DNA of 64,000 nucleotides from Mycobacterium heidelbergense (GCF_010730745.1 NZ_AP022615.1:4898001-4962000); one strand, 5' to 3'. Shown: positions 43,492-52,484, counted from the stretch's first letter. A program made the numbers and translations. Notes: generated by a model from the sequence alone, not told the origin.

Positions 43492-44844
43492 CAGGGCGTC
43501 GGCCCGCAGCCCGCCGACGTAGTCCGGCCAGTCCAGGGAGTCGACCGGGTCGGCGCGGGTGAGGTCGCCGGTGTCGGCGGGAAACGTGCGGGCCTGGCCC
43601 GGGCCCGAACTGCGGGTCTCGAACCGCACGGTCACCACCCCGTGGCCCGCGCCCTGCACCCAGCCGTGGCCGATGTCGGGGTGCGTCAGGTCGTCGCCCA
43701 CCCGCCACGGCGAGACCTCGGGCGCCGGCGCGGACACGGCCTCGGTCGCGGTCTCGACGGGTTGTTCCTCCGATGACTCCAGGTCCGGGAACAGCGACTC
43801 CTGGCGGACGTCGCTCAACCCCGAAAACCCCACGCCGAGAAGGCGAATGGGCCCGATCTCGCGCGGGTCCAGCAGCAGCCGGCGGGCCACCGCGGCCAGC
43901 GCGCCGGGCTCGGTCGTCGCGTAGGGCAGCGTCGCCGAGCGGGTCAGCGTGCTCATGTCGGACTTCTTCAGCTTCACCGTGACGGTGCGGGCGCCGCGGC
44001 CGTCGCGCAGCAGGCGTTGATGCGCGTGTTCGGCGATCGGGTCGATCGCCTCGCGCAGCTGCTCGAGGCTGGTCAGGTCGACGGCGAAGGTGGACTCGGA
44101 GCTGATCTGCTTGGCTTCGGCGCGCTCGGCGACGGGCCGGTCGTCGACGCCGCGGGCCAGGCGGTGCAGCGCGGGCCCCACCGTCGCGCCCAGGACGTTG
44201 GCCACCTCGGCGTCGGTCAGCGCGGCCAGCTGCCCGATCGTCTCGATGCCGAGCCGATTCAGCTTCTCCTCGGCGACCGGGCCGATGCCCCACAGCCGCC
44301 GCACCGGCAGGCCGTCGAGCAGCGACCGTTCCTCGGCGCGCCGCACCACCCGAACGCCGTCCGGTTTGGCCAGGCCGGACGCGATCTTGGCGATCTGCTT
44401 GCCCGAGCCCGCGCCGACGGACGCGACGAGGCCGGTCTCCTCGCGCACCCGTCGCCGCAGGCCCTCGCAGAACGCCTCGACGTCCTCCGCCGACGCCCCG
44501 GCCAGCTGCGGCGGCTCCCCGAACGCTTCGTCGAAGGACAGCTGTTCGACGACGGGCACCACGCCGCGCACGGCGTCGAAGACGCGCCGGCTGGCCACCC
44601 CGTACACCACCCCGCGCGGCGGCAACACCACCGCCGTCACGCCGACCAGCCGGCGGGCCTGGTGCATCGGCATGGCCGACCGCGCGCCGAACGTCCGCGC
44701 CTCGTAGCTGGCGCCGGCCACCACGCCGCGGCCACCCAGGCCGCCGACCAGCACCGGCCGCCCCCGCAGGGTCGGCCGGGTGAGCTGTTCGACGGAGGCG
44801 AAGAACGCGTCCATGTCCAGGTGCAGCACCCAGCGGGACTCCAC
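43456..44844 (-). CDS. dinX: Y-family DNA polymerase IV DinX (DinB1)
   Basis: A translesion DNA polymerase of 462 residues matching H37Rv Rv1537 (463). Catalytic carboxylates are in LHLDMDAFFASVEQ and QLSFDEAF; the thumb and little-finger domains follow (LWGIGPVAEEKLNRLG, then SESTFAVDL). The C-terminal part carries QESLFPDL, which matches a beta-clamp-binding motif. GTG at 44844 is chosen by homology; an ATG 12 codons earlier lies across the promoter. TACCAT ends 8 nt before the GTG, so a leaderless message is likely. Its end overlaps ansA. Confidence 0.94.
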   Translation of the reverse strand: MESRWVLHLDMDAFFASVEQLTRPTLRGRPVLVGGLGGRGVVAGASYEARTFGARSAMPMHQARRLVGVTAVVLPPRGVVYGVASRRVFDAVRGVVPVVEQLSFDEAFGEPPQLAGASAEDVEAFCEGLRRRVREETGLVASVGAGSGKQIAKIASGLAKPDGVRVVRRAEERSLLDGLPVRRLWGIGPVAEEKLNRLGIETIGQLAALTDAEVANVLGATVGPALHRLARGVDDRPVAERAEAKQISSESTFAVDLTSLEQLREAIDPIAEHAHQRLLRDGRGARTVTVKLKKSDMSTLTRSATLPYATTEPGALAAVARRLLLDPREIGPIRLLGVGFSGLSDVRQESLFPDLESSEEQPVETATEAVSAPAPEVSPWRVGDDLTHPDIGHGWVQGAGHGVVTVRFETRSSGPGQARTFPADTGDLTRADPVDSLDWPDYVGGLRADALSAPAVDDVGDG

Positions 44845-44878
44845 ACTTGTCGATGGTATTGGTCTACCGTCGTTGATC

Positions 44879-45445
44879 ATGGCGATGAACCTGTGTCACA
44901 GGCTGTGCTGCAACTCGAATCGCTGGGCGAGGGAAGTGGAGAACCACGTGTTGCCGACGGTCCTGGCCGACGTGGACCTGGGTGACAACGCCCTGGAGAT
45001 CGGGCCCGGATACGGCGCGTTTCTGCGGGTGTTGGTCGATAAGACGCCGAAGCTCACGGCGGTCGAGATCGATGCCCCCATGGCGGAGCGGCTGCAGCGG
45101 CTCTACGGGGATCGGGCGCGCATCATCAACGGCGACGGCACCGATACCGGTTTGCCGTCGGGAGAGTTCAGCTCGGTGGTGTCGTTCACCATGCTGCACC
45201 ACGTCCCGACCGCGGAACTGCAAGACCGGCTGTTCGCCGAGGCGTTCCGGGTGCTTCGGCCCGGGGGCGTCTTCGCCGGCAGCGACGGCGTGCCGTCGTT
45301 GATGTTCCGGATCCTGCATTTCCGTGACACCTGCAATCCGATTCCGCCGGAGGCGCTGCCGGATCGCTTGCGCGCGGCGGGGTTTCGCGACGTGGACGTT
45401 CACGTTGGCGCGGGCAGGCAGCGCTGGCGCGCTCGCAAACCCTAG
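44879..45445 (+). CDS. Class I SAM-dependent methyltransferase
   Basis: A 188-residue methyltransferase with clear motifs: ALEIGPGYGAFLRVL (SAM glycine-rich loop), VEIDAPMAERL (ribose-binding acid), NGDGTDTGLP, and FRVLRPGGVF. Substrate unknown; the type is close to small-molecule or quinone/lipid methyltransferases. ATG at 44879 or the ATG two codons later. It is divergent from dinX with only 34 bp between starts. Its stop codon TAG (45443-45445) runs into the first base pairs of palindromic repeat copy A. Confidence 0.88.
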   Translation: MAMNLCHRLCCNSNRWAREVENHVLPTVLADVDLGDNALEIGPGYGAFLRVLVDKTPKLTAVEIDAPMAERLQRLYGDRARIINGDGTDTGLPSGEFSSVVSFTMLHHVPTAELQDRLFAEAFRVLRPGGVFAGSDGVPSLMFRILHFRDTCNPIPPEALPDRLRAAGFRDVDVHVGAGRQRWRARKP

Positions 45446-45508
45446 CCGCGAGAGTGCTGTTATCGATGACCTCACTCGGGAAACGCATCGGTAACTGCAC
45501 TTTCGCGG
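45444..45508. repeat. 65-bp palindromic repeat, copy A
   Basis: It differs from the copy at 46400-46464 at only 2 of 65 positions and is in the same orientation. Each copy is itself an imperfect palindrome: the left arm begins CCGCGAGAGTGC and ends ATCGATG, the right arm begins CATCGGTAACTGC and ends TTTCGCGG. The DUF559 stop codon lies 1 nt beyond its end. Confidence 0.95.
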
Positions 45509-46372
45509 TCAGAATGGGCCGCCGGCGGCCTGCAGTGCGCGGCGGGCGCGGTCCACAATCACGTCCGGCCGATGCCGCAGCAGGTCGGCGCTGACCCGGA
45601 CCAGGCGCCACCCCCGACTCTCCAGCTCGGCCGTGCGTTCGATGTCCTTGGCGCGGATGCGCGGGTCTGTCCAGTGTTGGGGACCGTCGTATTCGACGCC
45701 GACGAGCCACCGCTCCCACCCCATGTCGATGCGGGCCAGCACCGCGCCCCACATATTGCGCACCACGATCTGCGTCTGCGGCCTGGCCAGACCCCCGCGG
45801 ATCAGGACGAGCCTGGTCCTCGTCTCCTGGGGTGATTCGGCCCCGGCATCGACGAGGGGCAATACCCGTCGCAGCTGCTTCGCGCCCCGGGCGCCGGGGT
45901 GCGCATCGATCAGCGGTTCAACGTCATCGACCACGAGCCCGGTCGCCCTCGCCAGAGCATCAATCCGGATGACAGCGGCCGTCAACCCAGGTTGCCGGCC
46001 GAGGTCGAAGGCTGTGCGGGCGGGCGACGTGACCGGCACGCCATCGACGTTCGCGATCTCGCCGGCCAGCAAGGTGTCGTTGCGGGTGATGATCAACGGC
46101 GGCGGACGTTTGCGATCGCTGATGAGCTCCGCCGGTGCATGGGGATCGACCCACTCCGCACCAAGCAGCGCAGCCGCGGAGTTCCCGGCGACGACGGCCT
46201 TCTTTCCGGACCACAGCCAGGCAGCCACAGCCCGATCCTTCGCGGTCAGTCCGCTGCCGCGCCGTTGGTAGACATTGCGGTAGATCCTTATGCACGAGCG
46301 CCGTAGCTCGTGTTCGGTCAGCGTGCCGGCGTCAACCGCCTCCGTACCGACGAATGGTGTCCCCTTCCCCAT
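45509..46372 (-). CDS. DUF559 protein: AbiEi-like N-terminus fused to a PD-(D/E)XK nuclease-like domain
   Basis: A 287-residue protein. Residues 1-125 resemble the winged-helix/AbiEi-like region of mycobacterial DUF559 proteins, ending in the typical VTSPARTAFDLGR. Residues 180-280 form the DUF559 (VSR-like PD-(D/E)XK) domain with ESPQETRTRL, ARIDMGWERWLVGVEYDGPQHW (candidate metal ligands Asp216, Glu227, Asp229) and a C-terminal RGWRLVRVSADLL. DNA cleavage or nicking is inferred from the fold; the biological role of the family is unknown. ATG at 46372 (MGKGTPFVG) chosen because further upstream codons lie in the repeat. It is flanked by two 65-bp palindromic repeats. Confidence 0.85.
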   Translation of the reverse strand: MGKGTPFVGTEAVDAGTLTEHELRRSCIRIYRNVYQRRGSGLTAKDRAVAAWLWSGKKAVVAGNSAAALLGAEWVDPHAPAELISDRKRPPPLIITRNDTLLAGEIANVDGVPVTSPARTAFDLGRQPGLTAAVIRIDALARATGLVVDDVEPLIDAHPGARGAKQLRRVLPLVDAGAESPQETRTRLVLIRGGLARPQTQIVVRNMWGAVLARIDMGWERWLVGVEYDGPQHWTDPRIRAKDIERTAELESRGWRLVRVSADLLRHRPDVIVDRARRALQAAGGPF

Positions 46373-46399
46373 GGCCGCAGACTGCCATGGCCCACCGAC

Positions 46400-46464
46400 A
46401 GCCGCGAGAGTGCAGTTATCGATGGCCTCACTCGGGAAACGCATCGGTAACTGCACTTTCGCGG
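46400..46464. repeat. 65-bp palindromic repeat, copy B
   Basis: Same orientation and 63/65 identity with copy A. In this copy the arms are CCGCGAGAGTGCAGTTATCG... and ...CGGTAACTGCACTTTCGCGG, complementary with two mismatches. It lies 27 bp upstream of the DUF559 start and 8 bp beyond the ileS stop. Confidence 0.95.
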
Positions 46465-46472
46465 CGAACCGG

Positions 46473-49400
46473 CTACGTTTTGGCGATGCGCACCCGGACG
46501 CCGTCGCCGATCGCGACGGCGTGCGGACCCGGCTCGCCGAATTCGAAACTGGTGGCGAGTATCTCCCCCGCGATCAGGTCGCGGCGGGTGCGCGCCCAGT
46601 CGGCCCGCCCCGCGGGCACCGACATCACCACGCTGATGCGATCGGAGACGTCCAGGCCCGTCGACTTGCGCAACTCCTGCAGCTCGCGGATCCGGTCCTT
46701 GGCCCAGCCCTCGGCTTCGAGTTCTGGAGTGACCGTGCCGTCCAGCACCACCACGCCGGACCCGTCGGGCAGCGCCGCGGTGTAGTCCGGGTCGGCGGCC
46801 ACCAGCCGCGAGCTGTACTCCTCGGGCCGCAGCACCGCCGGACCGGCGGTCAGGGTGCCGTCCGGGTTGACGACGCCCTCGCCGGCCTTGACCGCCCTGA
46901 TGGCGGCCTGCACGTCCTTGCCCAGCCGCGGCCCGGCCACCCGGGCGTTGACGGTGAGCTCGAAGCGGCCGTAGGTGTCGATCGCGTCGGTCAGTTCGAC
47001 GGCCTTGACGTTGAGTTCGTCGGCGACCAGGTCGACGAACGGCGCCAAGCGCCGCGGGTTCTCCACCGCCACAGTCAGTTTCGGCAGCGGCAGCCGCACC
47101 CGCAGCCCTTTGGCCTTGCGCAGCGACGACGCGGCCGAGCACACCTCGCGGACCTGATCCATCGCGGCGACCAGGCCTGGGTCCGCGGGCAGGTCGCCCG
47201 ACGCGGGCCAGTCGGTCAGGTGCACCGACCGCCCGAAGGTCAGGCCGCGCCAGATGATCTCGGTCACCGACGGCAGCAGCGGGGCGGCCAGCCGAGCGGT
47301 CACCTCCAGCACGGTGTGCAGGGTGTCGATGGCGTCGGCGTCTTCCTCCCAGAACCGCGAACGCGACCGCCGCACATACCAATTCGTCAGCGCCTCGGTG
47401 AACTGGCGCAGCTGCTCGCAGGCCCCGGAGATGTCGCAGACCTCCATCGCCGCGGTGAGGTCGTCACGCAGCACCGCCAGCTTGGCCAGGATGTAGCGGT
47501 CCAGCACGTGCGGCGAATCAACCCGCCAGGCACCGACTTTCGGCGCGTAGAGGGCCAGGAAGCTGTAGGCGTTCCACAGCGGCAGCAGCACCTGGCGCAC
47601 GCCCTCGCGGATCCCCTGCTCGGTGACGATCAGGTTGCCGCCACGCAGGATGGGCGACGCCATCAGGAACCACCGCATGGCATCGGAGCCGTCGCGGTCG
47701 AACACCTCGGAGACGTCGGGATAGTTGCGCAGCGACTTGCTCATCTTCTGGCCGTCGGAGCCCAGCACGATCCCGTGCGCCACACAGGTTTTGAACGCCG
47801 GCCGGTCAAACAGCGCGGTGGCCAGCACGTGCAGGGTGTAGAACCAGCCGCGGGTCTGGCCGATGTATTCGACGATGAAGTCGCCGGGATAGTGCCCGTC
47901 GAACCAATCGGAATTCTCGAACGGGTAGTGCACCTGCGCGTACGGCATCGAGCCCGAGTCGAACCACACGTCGAGCACGTCGGGGATGCGCCGCATCGTG
48001 CTGCGGCCGGTGGGGTCGTCGGGGTTGGGCCTCACCAGCTCGTCGATGTAGGGGCGGTGCAAATTGGTGGGCCGCACCCCGAAGTCACGCTCCAGCTCGT
48101 CGAGGCTGCCATACACGTCGATGCGCGGGTAGGCGGGATCATCCGACTTCCAGACCGGAATTGGCGTGCCCCAGTAGCGGTTTCGCGAGATGGACCAGTC
48201 GCGGGCGCCCTGCAGCCACTTGCCGAACTGGCCGTCCTTGACGTGGTCGGGGTACCAGGTGATCTGCTGGTTGAGTTCCACCATGCGGTCCCGGAATTCG
48301 GTGACCGCGACGAACCACGACGACACCGCCCGGTAGATCAGCGGGTTGCGGCACCGCCAGCAGTGCGGGTAGGGGTGCTCGTAGGTTTCGTGCCGCAGCA
48401 CCACCGCGCCGTTGACCGCCGCCGGGCCGCCGCCGTTCTTCAGGTCGCGGATGATCTGGGCGTTGGCGTCAAAGACATGCTGCCCCTGGTAATCCGGGAC
48501 GGTGGCGTCGAAGCGGCCCTTGGAATCGACCGGGGTGACCGGCGCGATGCCGGCCGCCTCCGAGACCGCCATGTCGTCCTCGCCGTAGGCCGGCGCCATG
48601 TGCACGATCCCGGTGCCGTCCTCGGTGGTCACGAAGTCGCCCGGCAGCACCCGAAAAGCGTTGGCCGAGCCCAGGAAATACGGGAACGGCGGCAGATAGC
48701 GCGTGCCCAGCAGGTCGGCGCCGCGACAGGCGCCCAGTATCTCCGGCTCGTCGCCCAGCTCGCGGGCGTAGGCGGCCAACCGGGCCTGCGCCAGCACGAA
48801 ACGACGGTCGCCAGCCCGCACCACGACGTAGGTCACCTCCGGGTTGACGGCGACCGCGAGGTTCGACGGCAGCGTCCACGGCGTCGTCGTCCACACCAGC
48901 AGGTAGGCGCCGTCCAAATCGCCGCCCACCGCTTGGAAGCCGACCGTCAGAGCCGGGTCCTGGCGGCTCTGGTAGACGTCGTCGTCCATCCGCAATTCGT
49001 GGTTGGACAACGGGGTTTCGTCGCGCCAGCAGTACGGCAGCACCCGGTAGCCCTCGTAGGCCAGGCCCTTGTCCCACAGCTGCTTGAACGCCCAGATCAC
49101 CGACTCCATGTAGGGCAGGTCCAGCGTCTTGTAGTCGTTGTCGAAGTCGACCCAGCGGGCCTGGCGGGTGACATACGCCCGCCATTCGTCGGTGTAGCGC
49201 AACACCGATTCCCGGCAGGCCTCGTTGAACGCGGCGATCCCCATGTCGTCGATCTGGGACTTGTCGGTGATGCCGAGCTGGCGCTCGACTTCCAGCTCGG
49301 CGGGCAACCCGTGGGTGTCCCAGCCGAAGCGGCGCTCCACCTTGTTGCCGCGCATGGTGCGGTAGCGCGGGACGATGTCCTTGACGTAGCCCGTGAGCAG

Positions 49401-49613
49401 GTGCCCGTAGTGGGGCAGCCCGTTGGCGAACGGCGGCCCGTCGTAGAACACGTATTCCGGGGCGCCGTCGCGGCGGGCGATGCTGGCGCGGAAGGTGTCG
49501 TCGCGGGCCCAGTAGTCGAGGACCTCGAGCTCGAGCGCCGGGAAGTCCGGCGCGCCGCCGGCCGGCTTCGGATAGGCCCGGGGGCCGGCCTTGCCGGTGA
49601 ATGACTCGGTCAC
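46473..49613 (-). CDS. ileS: Isoleucyl-tRNA synthetase IleS
   Basis: A class I aminoacyl-tRNA synthetase of 1046 residues (H37Rv Rv1536, about 1041). The HIGH-type motif is PFANGLPHYGHLL, with PHYGH at 67-71, and KMSKS starts at residue 623 in QKMSKSLRNYPD. The editing domain lies between (CP1; TTPWTLPSNLAVAV). This long eukaryote-like form is the type associated with mupirocin tolerance in actinobacteria. GTG start at 49613 with AGGAG about 12 nt upstream, and a T-box leader that controls access to that site. Confidence 0.97.
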   Translation of the reverse strand: MTESFTGKAGPRAYPKPAGGAPDFPALELEVLDYWARDDTFRASIARRDGAPEYVFYDGPPFANGLPHYGHLLTGYVKDIVPRYRTMRGNKVERRFGWDTHGLPAELEVERQLGITDKSQIDDMGIAAFNEACRESVLRYTDEWRAYVTRQARWVDFDNDYKTLDLPYMESVIWAFKQLWDKGLAYEGYRVLPYCWRDETPLSNHELRMDDDVYQSRQDPALTVGFQAVGGDLDGAYLLVWTTTPWTLPSNLAVAVNPEVTYVVVRAGDRRFVLAQARLAAYARELGDEPEILGACRGADLLGTRYLPPFPYFLGSANAFRVLPGDFVTTEDGTGIVHMAPAYGEDDMAVSEAAGIAPVTPVDSKGRFDATVPDYQGQHVFDANAQIIRDLKNGGGPAAVNGAVVLRHETYEHPYPHCWRCRNPLIYRAVSSWFVAVTEFRDRMVELNQQITWYPDHVKDGQFGKWLQGARDWSISRNRYWGTPIPVWKSDDPAYPRIDVYGSLDELERDFGVRPTNLHRPYIDELVRPNPDDPTGRSTMRRIPDVLDVWFDSGSMPYAQVHYPFENSDWFDGHYPGDFIVEYIGQTRGWFYTLHVLATALFDRPAFKTCVAHGIVLGSDGQKMSKSLRNYPDVSEVFDRDGSDAMRWFLMASPILRGGNLIVTEQGIREGVRQVLLPLWNAYSFLALYAPKVGAWRVDSPHVLDRYILAKLAVLRDDLTAAMEVCDISGACEQLRQFTEALTNWYVRRSRSRFWEEDADAIDTLHTVLEVTARLAAPLLPSVTEIIWRGLTFGRSVHLTDWPASGDLPADPGLVAAMDQVREVCSAASSLRKAKGLRVRLPLPKLTVAVENPRRLAPFVDLVADELNVKAVELTDAIDTYGRFELTVNARVAGPRLGKDVQAAIRAVKAGEGVVNPDGTLTAGPAVLRPEEYSSRLVAADPDYTAALPDGSGVVVLDGTVTPELEAEGWAKDRIRELQELRKSTGLDVSDRISVVMSVPAGRADWARTRRDLIAGEILATSFEFGEPGPHAVAIGDGVRVRIAKT

Positions 49614-49619
49614 GATGTT

Positions 49620-49835
49620 CGTCGTCTCCTGTGGCCGTCATGCTCAGGCCGGGGACGACGACGCGCAACGTGCGCGAGCGCCGCGGTACCACCCCGCTTG
49701 CCGCGCTTGCGCGCGACCGCTCATTGACGGGCTGTGACGGGCCTACCCGTTCGGTTCTACTGAGCCACGCCGGCCGTTCTTCCGAAGGCTCCCCGGTGAT
49801 GGCCGGATCGACGCCAGTGCACCGATTCTACGGAA
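49620..49835 (-). promoter_or_regulatory. T-box riboswitch in the ileS leader (translational type)
   Basis: On the minus strand, stem I contains the Ile specifier ATC (49800-49798) in the loop GGCCATCACCGGGGAGCC, followed by the GNRA-like TTCGGAAGAACG stretch. The conserved T-box bulge GGGTGGTACCGCGG (49694-49681) provides TGGT, which pairs with the uncharged tRNA-Ile 3' end. Downstream, CGTCGTCGTCC can pair with GGAGACGACG, which includes the ileS ribosome site, and there is no terminator U-run. Uncharged tRNA-Ile should thus free the ribosome site. Actinobacterial ileS T-boxes of this kind are established. Confidence 0.93.
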
Positions 49836-49877
49836 CACCGCAAAATCAAACGCGGCGCCCCGCGGGACCACCCGACC

Positions 49878-50135
49878 TCAGGGGAAAACCCGCGGCCGGA
49901 CGTCGAGCAGACCCACCCGCCACAGCGCCGCGTACGCGTGGCGCAGCGGAATGCTCAGCAAGCGTGCGGCGCCGTCGACCAGCGGGTCCCCGCCCGCGCC
50001 GAAGGGCCGGGCGTCGACCACCCTCTTGGGCGCCGGCGCCGGCGCCGGGGTCGGGGTCGTGGCCGCATCGCGCACCACCGTCAGCTTGCGGGCGGGCGCT
50101 ACGGTTACCACTTCGTCGTGCAGAACCGCGGTCAT
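49878..50135 (-). CDS. Small conserved protein upstream of ileS (Rv1535-like)
   Basis: An 85-residue protein with a variable Ala/Pro-rich middle (TTPTPAPAPAPKRVVDARP) and a better-defined C-terminus (GGDPLVDGAARLLSIPLRHAYAALWRVGLLDVRP) that should form amphipathic helices. The position matches H37Rv Rv1535, a small protein of unknown function. The ATG has an excellent AGGAGG 6 nt upstream. It ends about 45 bp before the T-box, so the leader of ileS may be transcribed from a promoter within or before this gene. Confidence 0.8.
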   Translation of the reverse strand: MTAVLHDEVVTVAPARKLTVVRDAATTPTPAPAPAPKRVVDARPFGAGGDPLVDGAARLLSIPLRHAYAALWRVGLLDVRPRVFP

Positions 50136-50687
50136 GGTCGCCTCCTAGGACGGAATCGAAAACGAGCACTGGCTGGATTGACGTGTCCCGTCCCGTGCTG
50201 GTTCCGATCCCAGAACGCTTGGCGGCTAGGCCAATTAGCGTATCGACGACTCAGCGGAGAACGTCGTGCCGGAGACCGGATCGGGACGCGACAAAGTTCG
50301 GACTTCGGTCCGGACTGTCGCTGGAACTCATTCGTCCCTCACCTCCTCAACGGTCACGACGCGCGCGGTCACCCGCACCGTCCACGCGCACTGAAGGGAG
50401 TACAGAAACCGACGACCGTCGGAGATCCGCACCCCTCTCGTCAGAGCTTTGGCACTACACGACGTGTCCGATGTCCGGAAGCCACCTGGGCTCAACCCTT
50501 AAGCCGGGAGGAGCTGTCCTGACCCGGGGCGTCTTTGGACGTTCGGGGTCAGTGGCCTATATTCGTGTAGACGCCTCACCTAACGAGGTGCATACCGTGC
50601 CGATAATGCACGACCGCCCTGGCCGGGTCAACGTGATCCGAGCCGATTCCCGAATCTTTATGCACTCATTACGCGCGCGCATAGCCT
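50136..50687 (-). other. 550-bp intergenic region before the Rv1535-like gene
   Basis: No convincing gene. Frames that cross it are Arg/Pro-rich and unlike any family. It contains AT-richer stretches and a small inverted repeat, CACCT-AACG-AGGTG (50577-50590). As the gene below has a strong ribosome site but no near promoter, a long 5' leader or a small RNA is possible. Confidence 0.5.
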
Positions 50688-51344
50688 TTAGCCAGCTTCG
50701 GGGGCGACGCGCGGGCGCAGCCCGTCAAGCACCAGCGCGACGACGAAGTCGGCCAGCTGGGCCGCGGTGACGTCGTCGTCGGTGTTCAGCCGCCGGTGCG
50801 CCAACTGCCCGACCAGCGCCGCCAGCGTGTACGCCACCATCCGGGCCGGGGCGCCCACCACCTCGCCGCGCTCCTGGGCGGCGACGACGAAGGCCTCGAT
50901 GTCGTCGACGAACCGCTCGTAGATGCCGCCGAGGTGCCTTTCGAATCGCTCGCCGAGCGCATCCGGGTCGCAGAGCAGCAGCTTGACGGTGGCCCTGTCG
51001 GCCTCGAAGAACTCCAGCGTCGCCCGCACGGAGCCGTGCAGGAAGGCCCGCAGCGTCGCCTCCCGTCCGGGCGCTTTCGCCCGACCGCCCAGCGCCGCCG
51101 CGACATGACGTCGCAGCGCGCCCTCCTCGACGGCCATCAGCGCGTGGAACAGATCGTCCTTGGAGTCGAAGTACCAGTAGACCGAGCCGTAGGCCAGGCC
51201 GGCCTCCTTGGCGATGTCGGCGATCGTCGTCGCGTGAAAACCCTTGCGCGCGAACACTTTCTTGGCGGCCGCCATGATCTCGTCGCGCCGCCGCGACTTG
51301 TCCTCGTCGCTGACCGCGCGGCGCCGGCGGGTCGGGCTGGTCAC
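50688..51344 (-). CDS. TetR-family regulator (Rv1534-like)
   Basis: A 218-residue TetR repressor corresponding to H37Rv Rv1534 (225 residues). The helix-turn-helix is TTIADIAKEAGLAYGSVYWYFDSKDDLF in the N-terminal third. The C-terminal domain is of the fatty-acid/drug-binding type. GTG start overlaps the stop of the nitronate monooxygenase gene (GTGA), so it is co-expressed and probably autoregulates the operon through the 18-bp palindrome upstream of that gene. Confidence 0.92.
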   Translation of the reverse strand: MTSPTRRRRAVSDEDKSRRRDEIMAAAKKVFARKGFHATTIADIAKEAGLAYGSVYWYFDSKDDLFHALMAVEEGALRRHVAAALGGRAKAPGREATLRAFLHGSVRATLEFFEADRATVKLLLCDPDALGERFERHLGGIYERFVDDIEAFVVAAQERGEVVGAPARMVAYTLAALVGQLAHRRLNTDDDVTAAQLADFVVALVLDGLRPRVAPEAG

Positions 51345-52465
51345 TTATCGACCAGGCTTTCGAGCCGCCCGATCGTGTCGATGAACTCCTCGACCATGTC
51401 GAGCACCACCGCGCGGGCCGGCCGCACCCGGTCCAGCGAGCCGACGACCTGCCCGACGAAGTAGGTCGCGAGCTCGCGGGCCGCGGCCCCGGGATGGGTG
51501 GCGGCTTGGTTGATGCGCACCTGCGAATCGGTGATCAGCGCCGTCTGTAGCGGCATGCCGAGGGGATCGGGGGTGTCAGGCCGCTCCCACTCGTCGGTCC
51601 ACGCCGTGCGCAGCATCCGGGCCGGCTTGCCGGTCATCGACCGCGACCGCACCGTGTCCGAGGAGCTGGCGGCGAGGAACTTCTCCTTCACCACGGGGAC
51701 CGTCTCGGCCTCTTCGGTGGTCAGCCACACCGACCCGCACCACACGCCCTCGGCCCCCAGGGCCAGGGCCGCGGCGACTTGGCGGCCGCGGGCGATCCCC
51801 CCGGCGGCGAGAACGGGAACCGGCGACACGGCATCGACCACCTCGGGGACCAGGACCATGGTCGCCACCTCGCCCGTGTGGCCGCCGGCCTCGGTGCCCT
51901 GCGCGACGATCAGGTCGACGCCCGCGGCCGCGTGCCGCCGCGCGTGCCGCGTGGTGCCGGCGAGCGCGGCCACCAGCACGCCGCGGTCGTGAGCGCGCTC
52001 GACGAGGTCGGCCGGCGGCGGCCCCAGCGCGCTGGCGATCAGCCGGATGCCGTGGCCGAACGCCACGTCGAGCAGCGGCTCGTAGCCCTTGGGCGAGACG
52101 TTGAGGCCGCCGGACGGCGCGCGCGGCTCGCCGGTGGGCGCCGCGACGCCGTAGCGGGCCAGCAGGTCGTCGACGAACGCGCGGTGCTCCTCGGGCAGCA
52201 GCTCCCGGGCCTGCGTGGCGTCGATCCCGCCCTGCTCGGCGCCGACGTACTTGGGCGGCAACAGCAGGTCCACCCCGTAGGGTTTGCCGCCGGTTTGCTC
52301 CTCGATCCAGGTCAGCTCGCTTTCCAGCCGTTGGGGGCTGTGCGCGACGGCGCCGAGGATCCCGAAGCCGCCCGCGTTGGTCACGGCGGCCACCACGTCG
52401 CGGCAGTGGCTGAAAGCGCAGATCGGGAACTCGACGCCGAGCAGTTCGGCAACTCTGGTTCGCAT
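51341..52465 (-). CDS. Nitronate monooxygenase-family flavoprotein (Rv1533-like)
   Basis: A 374-residue FMN-dependent TIM-barrel protein of the 2-nitropropane dioxygenase / nitronate monooxygenase family. Landmarks are FPICAFSHCRDVVAAVTNAGGFGILG, the catalytic-region His in QGTEAGGHTGEV and the phosphate loop VLAAGGIARGRQVAAALALGAEGVW. It may detoxify nitronates or act as an enoyl reductase-like enzyme; the substrate is unknown. ATG start; an 18-bp operator-like palindrome overlaps its promoter. TetR follows with a GTGA overlap. Confidence 0.92.
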   Translation of the reverse strand: MRTRVAELLGVEFPICAFSHCRDVVAAVTNAGGFGILGAVAHSPQRLESELTWIEEQTGGKPYGVDLLLPPKYVGAEQGGIDATQARELLPEEHRAFVDDLLARYGVAAPTGEPRAPSGGLNVSPKGYEPLLDVAFGHGIRLIASALGPPPADLVERAHDRGVLVAALAGTTRHARRHAAAGVDLIVAQGTEAGGHTGEVATMVLVPEVVDAVSPVPVLAAGGIARGRQVAAALALGAEGVWCGSVWLTTEEAETVPVVKEKFLAASSSDTVRSRSMTGKPARMLRTAWTDEWERPDTPDPLGMPLQTALITDSQVRINQAATHPGAAARELATYFVGQVVGSLDRVRPARAVVLDMVEEFIDTIGRLESLVDK

Positions 52466-52484
52466 CGTCCGACGCTAAAGAGTT

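Noticed and set aside
46373..46456. A 28-residue N-terminal extension of the DUF559 protein
   Set aside because: These codons are largely the palindromic repeat itself; the family start MGKGTPF lies downstream.
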